Positions 55,696 to 64,000 of a DNA stretch of 64,000 bases are shown in pieces; position 1 is the stretch's first letter, and each line of letters begins with the position of its first letter. The stretch is taken from positions 27,468,591-27,532,590 of the forward strand of contig CM033393.1 of assembly GCA_019426215.1 (NCBI GenBank), written 5' to 3'. The position numbers and the translations under genes were made by a program. The notes under the pieces are model-generated. The model worked only from the letters and a program-made list of their open reading frames with translations. It had not been told where the DNA came from and ran no database searches. Source of the stretch: Buddleja alternifolia (Eukaryota; Streptophyta; Magnoliopsida; Lamiales; Scrophulariaceae).

Positions 55696-56317
55696 TGATA
55701 TACCAAAAGGCCCCTCGAATATTCGACCTTGGATTACCTCGTATTCTTGAAATGTATTTACTCGTTAGGCCCATCTAGTGCCTCGTATACGAGGCAACGA
55801 GGTAGGTTGCATATCCGGTCCCTATAATTATAGTATTTGCAATACACTCCAAGATCCGCGTGTTTTTGTAACTCGGATAGGGTCGGTTTATGGCCCGACC
55901 CGGTGGGCATCGAATCTGTGCCATCCATCACATACACGTGTAAAGGATCAGCAGGGAAGACGTCCTATCTGTCATTCACTCTACATTACAGCGTGGAAAC
56001 TCTATAAATACCGTCATTTATGAAGATTTAGGGGCGGAGAATCGGAGCAATAAATACTACGATGAATACATCGTGTGGCTCAGATTATTCGAAAACTTGA
56101 GAGTACGATCCCATAATATAAATACAAGGTACACTCGTAATACGAACGATAGATATCACACGTACCGAATTCGAACTACGTTTAGACTTGATCCTTGTTA
56201 GGTACGTAGGCAGCTCGTTAGTATCCGAGTGCAGTCTATAATTCGAAGAGCCCATTTATTGTTGTGTATTCGAGGTATTCTTGACTGAGAGCGTAGGGTA
56301 AAATCTGTGCTGAATCA
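55696..56317 (+). repeat. 5' LTR of element G
   Basis: The end ...GTGCTGAATCA is set by the primer site 2 bases downstream. The start is placed at TGATATACC (55696), or TGTGATATACC two bases earlier. A TATA box TATAAATA lies at 56003-56010. GGTACGTAGGCAGCTCG at 56211-56227 is shared with the presumed LTR at 22280-22760. Length about 620 bp. Confidence 0.7.
56003..56010 (+). promoter_or_regulatory. TATA box in the LTR of G
   Basis: TATAAATA about 315 bp before the LTR end, inside 'aaactctataaataccg'. It would set the element's RNA start near 56035. Confidence 0.6.
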
Positions 56318-56319
56318 GT

Positions 56320-56337
56320 TGGCGCCGTCTGTGGGAA
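56320..56337 (+). promoter_or_regulatory. Primer binding site of element G
   Basis: TGGCGCCGTCTGTGGGAA two bases after the LTR. This form is common in Tat-lineage elements. I am not sure which tRNA it pairs with. Confidence 0.85.
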
Positions 56338-56370
56338 ACTACTCGAAGGTCGCTGAAATCAGCTGTAGGG

Positions 56371-59300
56371 ATGGAGGAAGAAGTTCAAAGGGAAAAGCGA
56401 GTTCGGATAGAGGATTCCGGATCGTCTGCGCCATTGCGGAGCGGGGAAGGTCGTAATGAAGAGAAGATATTGCTAACAAAGGGAGAGCTGGACAAGATGG
56501 TGCAGGAAAAGGTGGATGAAATTTTGAGTCGACTGGGGGCATCGGGACTGGTTACTCCGAATGTTCAGAGGGCTCCGGTGACGCCTATGGCGCCTAAGAG
56601 GCTGTTTCAAGATCAAGAGGTGATGGGTTCACAGGTTAAGAAGAGGGGAGCGGTGGAGGTACAGTCCGATGACGAGGTCGACAGTAGGGCTGACCTGCGG
56701 TCAGAAGTTCGAAGAGGAAAGCAGCTTGTGGATGAAGAAAAAGGGGAACCAGTGCTATCCAAGGCTGAAATTGAAGGCATGTACGAAAAGCTTGGCAGAT
56801 TGAGTCGTAAGCCGGAGACGCTACTACCAAAAAGTAGGCCAGTTTCAGCGTTAATGGCTAGGAATTCGCCATTTTCCGAGTCTATAATGTTCGAGGAACC
56901 GCCAAGTTCTTTCAAAGCTCCACTTTTGCCTACTTACGATGGGACAGGTGCTCCGGGGCCGCATTTGACAACTTTTGAATTGTTGATGTCGTTGTATCAT
57001 CAGTCTAATGCCATTAATGCGAGGGTTTTTGTGAAGACTTTGGTAGGGCGGGCTCAGGATTGGTTCACGAGTCAGCAATCCGGTTCGATAATTTCTTACG
57101 AGCAGCTCATCAAAAGATTTGAGAATCATTTTGCGGCCAACAAGAAGGCCAGGAAATCTGTGTCGTCCATGATGGGATTCAAGCAGGGTCCTAGTGAGAG
57201 CTTGAGAGATTTTGTACATAGGTTTAATCAGGAGGTTTTAGAAATACCTGAATTAACCCATGATCTTGTTGTAACATTTCTTTTGTTGGCTTTAAGAAAA
57301 GGTACTTTGGCGTCTGCCTTAGCTCGGCGTGCACCGAAAGATCAAGAAGAATTGATGCAGTTGGAAGAGCAATGCATCAATGAAGAAGAAATGAATCTAT
57401 CAAAAGATTCCGAGGCTTGCAAGCCCGTAAACGATCCAAGAGATCGAAAAGAAAATAGCTATCGGCAGGAAGGGTCGAGGTCTGAAAAGAACCACGAACG
57501 ACCCCCTCGATATGCAAAATACGAACAGTACACCCCCTTGAAAGCATCAAGAGGAAGAGTGTTACTGGCTGCACAGCACATGAATGCCATCCGATGGCCA
57601 AAGCCAATGAAGTCGAAATCCAGAGCAAATCCGGATAAATATTGCCATTTTCACAAGGACAAGGGTCACGATACCGAAGAATGCTACCAGTTGAAAGATG
57701 AGCTGGAACGTCTCATAAAAGACGGAATTTTGAATGACTTCATTGATCGTACCCTCGCGGAAGTAAGAGCCCCAGGGGCCAACCGCGTAAAAGAGGGGAG
57801 ACGATCACGTAGCCGATCGCCTAAGCGTTTTCAATATAGAGGGAATGAGAATCGATTCGATCATCGGGTTCGTGACAATCATCTGTATGACCGGCTTAGG
57901 AATGATGAATATCCTAGAAGTGATAACTATCGATGGAGTGATGAAAAAAGGGAAGGTGGTAGCAATCGTCTGGGGGATCGGAGAAAAGAGCATACGCATG
58001 TGGCTAGGGCAGAGATACACACTATTGCTGGAGGCCCGGTCGGAGGCGACTCGTCTAGTGCAAGGAAAAAGCATAAGAGGGAAATGCGTGGCAATCACTA
58101 TCGTCAGGAGCCTACGAGGATCTTTTCAGTACAGAGTCACGACCCACCAATAGCTTTTGACGATAGAGATTACGAGGGCATGATGGTTCCCCATAATGAT
58201 CCGATGGTAATAACGATGGATGTCGCGAATTTTGCGGTGCATAAGGTGTTGGTTGATACTGGCAGTTCAGCAGATATAATATTTTGGGACGTGTTGCAAA
58301 AAATGGACTTGGGAAAGGTGAATCTGCGGAAGGTGAACACTCCTTTGATGGGATTTACTGGATCACAAATCCTGCCAAAAGGATCAATTGAGTTCGATGT
58401 ATCGTTGGGGTCGGCTCCGAAGAGGAAAACGTTGCGTGTAACTTTTTTGGTTGTAGATACCCCTTTTGCTTATAACATGATAGTGGGGAGGCCGATGCTG
58501 AATATGTTTGGAGCTATAGTTTCGACTCCTCACCTGAAGATGAAGTTTAAAACCAGGGATGGTATAGGTGAAGTGAGGGGCAATCAGTTGGAGGCGCGGG
58601 ACTGTTACACTACCTCGTTAATAACAGATTCGAGCAAAAAGAGGAAGAGAGAAGTTACGAGGGTGAATGTCATTGATGAGGATGCAGCTATACTGATGCA
58701 GCAGCTGGGAAAGAGGCAGAAGAGGGTGGATACGAGGGTGCAGCCTGTGGAACACAAGACGGTTCAACTTTTTGAAGGAGATACGGAGAAGACTACGAGA
58801 ATCGGGGGACAGCTGAGTCCTACGATGGAGGCGAAGTTGATAAAGTTTCTCAAGGCCAACACTGATATTTTTGCGTGGAAAGCTGCGGACTTTCAAGGCA
58901 TTGACCCCGATGTAATAGTGCATCGTCTGAATGTTGATCCAGAGGCGAGACCAGTTCGTCAAAAACGAAGAAACTTTGGTCCGGACAGAGATTCCATCAT
59001 TGAAGAAGAAGTGAAGAAACTGCTAGAAGTAGGTTATGTAAATGAAATTCAATTTACTGAATGGCTAGCAAATGTAGTTCTTGTACCTAAAGCCGAAAAC
59101 AAATGGCGCATGTGTACTGATTTCACTGATCTTAACAAAGTTTGCCCTCGGGATCCTTATCCTTTACCTCGTATTGACCTATTAGTAGACTCAACTGCAG
59201 GGTGTGCTTTATTGAGCATGATGGATGCCTATCAAGGTTTTAATCAAATAATGATGGCAGAGGAAGATAGGGAGAAAACTTCCTTCGTCACGGCCAGAGG

Positions 59301-62033
59301 TGTCTACTGTTACAATGTGATGCCGTTTGGTCTTCGGAATTCCGGGGCCACGTATCAGCGCTTGGTCAACATGATGTTTGAAAACGAGATAGGGAAGACC
59401 ATGGAGGTTTATATTGATGACATGCTCGTTAAATCTGTTGACGAGTCAGACCACTTGACTCATTTGATGAAATCTTTTGAAATAATGAAACGATATGGGA
59501 TGAAATTAAACCCAAATAAATGTACCTTCGGAGTTCGAGGGGGAAAGTTTTTGGGATACATGGTAACTGAACGAGGTATTGAGGCCAATCCTGAAAAAAT
59601 CGACGCAATCTTAAATATGAAATCCCCTTTGAATGTGAAGGAAGTTCAAAAACTGACGGGAAGAATGGCAAGCCTGAACAGATTCATCTCTAGATCGGCC
59701 GATAAAGGACTACAATTTTTCAAAGTCTTGCGAAAGGTCAAGAACTTCGCATGGTCCGAAGAATGTGAAAAGGCTTTTCAAGAGCTAAAAGAATACCTAG
59801 TATCACCCCCGTTACTGACAAAACCTGTCTTCGGAGAGTCCCTATTCTTGTACTTGGCTGTTTCCTTAGCCGCCATCAGTGCAGTCCTTGTCCGAGAGGT
59901 GGAGAGTGAACACAAGCCCGTGTATTACGTTAGCAAATTAATTCAGGGGGCTGAGTTCAATTATTTGGAGATTGAAAAATGGGCACTTGCTTTGGTGACT
60001 TCTGCCCGAAAATTGCGACCCTATTTTCAGTCCCACCACATCGTCGTACTAACGAACACGCCGTTGAAACAGGTGTTGGCAAAACCTGATGTCTCTGGCA
60101 GACTCGTGAAATGGGCTATTGAACTGGGAGAATTCAACATTGAATATAGAAGCCGTACCGCAGTGAAAGCCCAGATAATGGCGGATTTTGTTGTTGAGAT
60201 GACCTCGTCAGCGGTCCTTGGGGTCGCTATAACGGAACCTGTGAAGCCATGGCTCCTACATGTGGACGGTTCCTCGATGACGAAACGAGGAGGAGTAGGA
60301 GTCTGGTTGCGAACACCGGATGGGGTGGATTTGGAATTTGCTATCAAGCTAAATTTTGACGTCACCAACAACGAAGCTGAGTATGAGGCCCTCATCGCAG
60401 GGTTGAAAATGGCAAAAAGCTTGGAAGTAAAAATAATGATGGTTTATACAGACTCACAGTTGGTGGCTAGATAAGTTGCCGGTACGTATGAAGCCAGAGA
60501 GCGAACGATGATAAGATATTTGAAGCGGGTGAAGGAATTGATGCTCGAATTCGAAAAAGTCGAATTGCATCAAATTCCTAGAGATGAAAATATGAGAGCC
60601 GATGCCTTGTCGAAGTTTGCGAATCAGATTATGGGATTAACGAGCAGGAAGGTCACTCTGCTGGTGGCTGAACACTCGGAAATAGACCCATTAACATCAG
60701 TCCTTCCAGTTTCGACGGAGAGTTCATGGAAAGATGCAATTACCGACTATCTAGTCAATGACGAACTACCTCGGGACAAGGTGGAAGCCAGGAAAGTCGT
60801 TCAGAGAGCAACCAGGTTTGTTGTTGTGAGTGGAGACCTCTACAAACGATCAGTGGGGGGGCCGTTGTTACGATGTCTAACTCCATCAGAATACGAATAT
60901 GTCCTTCGTGAAATACACGAGGGAAGCTGTGGAAATCACTCTGCAGGAAGATCGTTGGCTCAAAAAATAACAAGGCAAGGTTATTTTTGGCCGACATTGG
61001 TAAAAGATGCTCATGAATTTGCCAAAAAATGCCGGCAATGTCAGCGGCATTCTAATGAGATACATCGACCAGGAACCCCTATGGAGCCAATTAAAATTGC
61101 GTATCCGTTTGACCAATGGGGCATTGATATCCTAGGTTGGTCGAACCTCATCGATGCACGTGTTTAAATAACAAACAACATAAAATGCATTTCTGACCGA
61201 TTAAATTGTATGCAGGGCCTTTTCCTCCTGCACAACATCAAAAGAAATTTGTCATTGTAGCAATCGAGCATTTCACGAAATGGATAGAAGCAGAAGCTGT
61301 GGCCCGCATCACAGAGAAAGTCGTCATCGATTTCATCTGGAAGAATATAATCTGCAGGTTTGGTATACCTCGAATACTGATATCGGATAATGGGACGCAA
61401 TTCAATGGTAAAGCCATCACAGATTGGTGTTCCGAATTGAAGATTCAGCAAAATTTCACCGCGGTGGGTCATCCCCAGGCTAACGGACTGACAGAAGTGG
61501 CAAATCGTATACTAATGCAACACCTCAAAACCAGACTCGATGGTGAGCGGAAGGGATGGGTAGACGAGCTTCAAGGAGTGTTATGGGCATATCGAACAAC
61601 ACCTCGTTCGTCTACAGGCGAAACTCCATTTTGTTTAGTTTATGGCTCGGAAGCGGTAATTACAGCGGAGATTGGAATGATGACTCATCGAGTGAGCGCT
61701 TATGACCCTGAAGAGAACAGGTCCACAAGAGAATTCGAGCTGGATGTCATTGATGGTGTGCGTGACAAGGCGTTTGCCAGTATGTTGAGGCAAAAGAGCA
61801 CCATGGCAAGAGCATACAACAGAAGGGTGAAGGCTCGGTCTTTTCAAGTTGGAGACCTGGTTCTGAAGAGGGTGGAAGTATCGAGGCATGTTAAAAAGTT
61901 AGAAGCGAACTGGGAAGGACCATTTAAGGTCGTAAAGATTACGAAGGCAATGACCTATCGCTTACAAGATCTTGTGGGTAACGACCTGCCACGCCCTTGG
62001 AATGTAAATAACTTGCGCAAATTCTATGCATAA
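56371..62033 (+). pseudogene. gag-pol: Gag-pol polyprotein of element G
   Basis: ATG at 56371 (MEEEVQREKRVRIEDSGSS) opens 1367 codons. Gag core around PLLPTYDGTGAPGPHLTTFE and AQDWFTSQQSGSIISYEQL; finger CHFHKDKGHDTEEC from residue 425; protease VLVDTGSSADIIF with DTG at 629-631; RT with VYIDDMLVKS (YIDD 1014-1017); a first RNase H that has lost the usual DASD wording (YLAVSLAAISAVLVREV); a second RNase H with HVDGSSMTKRGGVGVWL (Asp 1299), NNEAEYEALI and YTDSQLVA. TAA at 60472-60474 follows LVAR (probably from CAA). The same frame goes on with the integrase finger (HSAGRSLAQKI, CRQCQRH) and WGIDIL, is interrupted at 61136-61215, and resumes with GPFPPAQHQ, LISDNGTQF, GLTEVANRI and a C-terminal WEGPFKVVKI to 62033. 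Confidence 0.92.
61136..61215 (+). other. Apparent 80-nt spliceosomal intron within integrase of G
   Basis: The sequence starts GTTGGTCG and ends TTGTATGCAG, with a branch-point-like TTCTGAC at about 61186-61195. It contains an in-frame stop and is not a multiple of three. Removing it joins CTAG to GGCCTTTTCC and restores DILGPFPPA, the conserved wording at the first catalytic Asp of integrase, with no residue gained or lost. Plant introns of this size are common. The alternative is an 80-bp insertion that happens to have splice-site ends. Confidence 0.7.
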
Positions 62034-62320
62034 AGGGGGCATTTACGATGCAGTGTTGTTAAATCCAATGATGTATCTTTACTTCGATTTTAGAAGGTGC
62101 TTTATACATATGTGAGTGAGCATATATAATAAATCAACATAAATCAAAGTAAATCAAAATGGGATAAGATCCTCGTTCAAAACATTTGGCAACTACAGAA
62201 ACAGGAAACAATCCCAAGATCATCAAAACAAAAACGATACGTTTCACATATCATCAAAACAGCTGTTAGAACAAAAACCAAAACCATGCAAAATTAAAAA
62301 CTAGTCCAACTACTCTATAG
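62034..62320. other. Spacer between pol and the antisense gene of G
   Basis: 287 bp with 'aaatcaacataaatcaaagtaaatcaaaat', a short degenerate repeat of about 10 bp. The two genes converge here. No terminator or further feature was recognised. Confidence 0.5.
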
Positions 62321-64000
62321 TCAATCTTCGATAACTTGGGGCTCGTCAGCTGAGGCTGCGGCTTCGCCTTCACTCCGATGAACAGTTGCCTCCAATTCTC
62401 GTTCGAATTGGATACTCGCTCCAGATTCGCCGATGACTAAGGCATCGAATTCCGGGAAGTAAGTATAAGCGGCACCATCAGGGGGGGTGGCCGATGGTCG
62501 TTTGAGGGGTGCTCTCAGGTAGGAGTTAACAAATTCTTCCTCCTGGAAAGTAGAGGGGAGATTCTCCGTTTCCTTCAAGTAATCGAGGGCTTTACAGAAG
62601 CGGTCTTGGACATCGTTCAGGGCTTGATCGAGTAAGCGGTCGTCGATTACAGTGGAGTGGAGCATGTCACGGGCCTCGCTCAGACGAGCATCGTCAAGCT
62701 GGCGTCGAAAGGAGGACGATTCTTGGAATTCCCGACGACCGGCAGCTTTGCCCAGGGTGAATTGACGTCGTTTTTCAGCCTCGGTCCCCTCCTGCAAGGC
62801 ACTTAGTTGCTGACGAAGCTCAGTGTTAGCTCGTTCGAGATCCGCCATTTTGAGTTTATCAGCATCGTAGGAGCGGCAGAGCATATCGAGCTCCGTCTGC
62901 GGATGAATCAAGTTAGTTTCATCTTTTGAAAATGGCAACGGGGCTAAAGATAGCAGCAAATACAACTTACTTGTAGAGAGGACGCTCTCTCTTTGTCCTC
63001 CTGGGCAGTAAGCAACTCCGCTTGGACTTGTCCCTTGTAGTCCGTCAGTTCTTGCTGAGATCTTCTCAGGACCTCCTTTAGGCTCGAGCTGGTAAGGGAC
63101 AACTGATGTATCAACAGCTTCGTCTGCAACGACACAGAAATGACACTGTCAAGTGAAGTTATAAAGGGAATTAGACCAGGAAGATAGAACGTTGCAAATA
63201 GTATACCTTTTCGAGGTATTGAGCGGCTTGCTCCTCGACGATGGGGTGAGGCTGATTGAGAATCAGAGCCTTATCTCTGGGTAAGAGTGTGCGATGAAAT
63301 AGTTCGATGGCGGTGTTGCCACTGCGATCCTCGAGTATGCTACTATCAGGATATATGTGCCAATCCTGTATAAGTGGCTGCTGATCAGAACGAGGGGAGG
63401 CACGTTCAGTTACCTCACATTCGAGGTAGTCTTTAAGCAGCAATGATTCGGCCTCGTTCAGCAGTTCATAGTCGCGGGCTGTGGGCTCGTTTGGACGTCC
63501 AGTTTGGGGGGTTGTAAGGGTCCCTTCGGCTGGAATGGATTGAGATGTACCCCCCGGTGAGGTCGTTTTTCGGGACGACCATACGCAGCACCAGTTAGCT
63601 CTCCGACTGTTTTGGTCCGGCGACGACGGACGAGAGAGCCTTCCTCAGCCTCGGATGTGGGTCCGGTGCTAATGGCTCGGGGAGGACGAGGTGTGGTCGG
63701 AGCTGTTTGTGCGGATAGGTCGCGGGTGGACCCATGAATGGGGGGCTCACCGATCCTTAGGGAAGGTTGCCCTTGAGTTCATCCCCGGCCACGCCCTCGG
63801 CCAGCACCTCGACCAGTGGCGGCGGCTGCCGTTGAGCCGCTTCGGCAGCGATAACAGCTCTTCTATTCAAACGAGCCTGTCTCTCTTCCATAGCTACGAA
63901 TAAAGAAAAAACGGCATTAGTTGACCATAGTACATTGAAGAATATCATAAATGATGCAAGAAGAAATTGTTACCGAGATTCTCGACGGCAGGCACGTCGG
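62321..64000 (-). CDS. Antisense multi-exon gene of element G, 5' end outside the window
   Basis: Minus-strand exons are proposed at 63973 to the edge, 63207-63893, 62971-63123 and 62321-62896 (stop near 62321). Introns are 63894-63972 (GTAACA...TCGTAG), 63124-63206 (GTATAC...TTGCAG) and 62897-62970 (GTAAGT...CCGCAG), 79, 83 and 74 nt long. The latter two are phase 0 and joining the exons keeps one frame. The protein is hydrophilic and helical: QEDKERASSL, then ADLERANTELRQQLSALQ (coiled coil), RRQLDDARLSEARDML and an acidic tail. Tat-lineage elements are known to carry extra ORFs in antisense between pol and the 3' LTR; the function is unknown. The large exon shows two frame changes (stop near 63757, and near 63560-63580), so this copy may be damaged or have another splice pattern. 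Confidence 0.6.

Larger units (their letters stand above)
55696..64000 (+). mobile_element. Tat-lineage Ty3/gypsy retrotransposon G, nearly intact, right end outside the window
   Basis: 5' LTR (about 55696-56317), primer site 56320-56337, gag-pol from 56371 to 62033, and a gene on the opposite strand between pol and the missing 3' LTR. RT is followed by two RNase H domains, the mark of the Tat lineage. Only one nonsense codon and one apparent intron interrupt the coding region, so this is the youngest-looking gypsy element here. It is inserted in a copia leader. Confidence 0.9.

Noticed and set aside
57805..58153. Antisense or alternative frames within the gag of G (97 and 102 codons)
   Set aside because: They overlap a long, family-typical gag-pol frame and have no domain signal.

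Overview
The window is plant nuclear DNA, most likely from a eudicot. It is a block of nested LTR retrotransposons with almost no host gene content. The evidence is Ty3/gypsy elements of the Athila and Tat types, Ty1/copia elements of the SIRE, Tork/Tnt1 and a short-LTR type, a pararetrovirus-like insertion, a tRNA-derived SINE and a long-TIR MITE. All are non-coding or broken to some degree. I cannot name the species.

Layout. 1-8887 is Athila-like element A on the minus strand: 5' LTR 7163-8887, PBS, gag, PR, RT-RH-INT, and a third ORF that runs off the left edge. 8888-10988 is the 3' end and LTR of a second Athila-like element (B) on the plus strand. 10989-20365 holds SIRE-like copia sequence on the minus strand: a gag fragment with its LTR (C), then a decayed element (D) split by a solo Athila LTR at 15041-16448. 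20366-22260 is AT-rich DNA with one possible terminal exon. From about 22280 to 37799 lies a decayed Tat-like element (H, minus strand) that shows only gag and protease and long repetitive non-coding DNA. It is split by a complete Tork-like copia (E, 23152-33038, minus strand, perfect 5-bp target duplication CTATG). 37800-41051 is a further copia-type element without coding capacity (I). F (41052-50813, plus strand), a relative of E, sits in its right LTR. 50814-53340 is a degenerate Caulimoviridae-like insertion. 54083-54275 is a SINE and 54322-54751 a MULE-type MITE, both with clear target duplications. 55363-55694 is the start of a short-LTR copia, interrupted by a nearly intact Tat-lineage element (G, from about 55696 past the right edge) with dual RNase H, an apparent 80-nt intron inside integrase and a spliced-looking gene on the opposite strand.

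Two structures stand out. First, an imperfect 12-bp palindrome of the form GGCGCCYRGGCG recurs in doublets to longer rows with the same 22-bp pitch everywhere, while the 10-bp spacers vary. It appears in Athila LTRs, in an Athila 3' region, inside an Athila gag coding repeat, and in the leaders of both Tork-like copia elements. Second, the leaders of E and F each carry four hairpins whose loops share GCTCAGAAAATGGGG (with small variations) while the stems differ in sequence but mostly still pair; a fifth small hairpin shows a compensatory change between E and F. I know of no description of either.

All positions, alignments and splice calls were made by eye; no database search or folding program was run.
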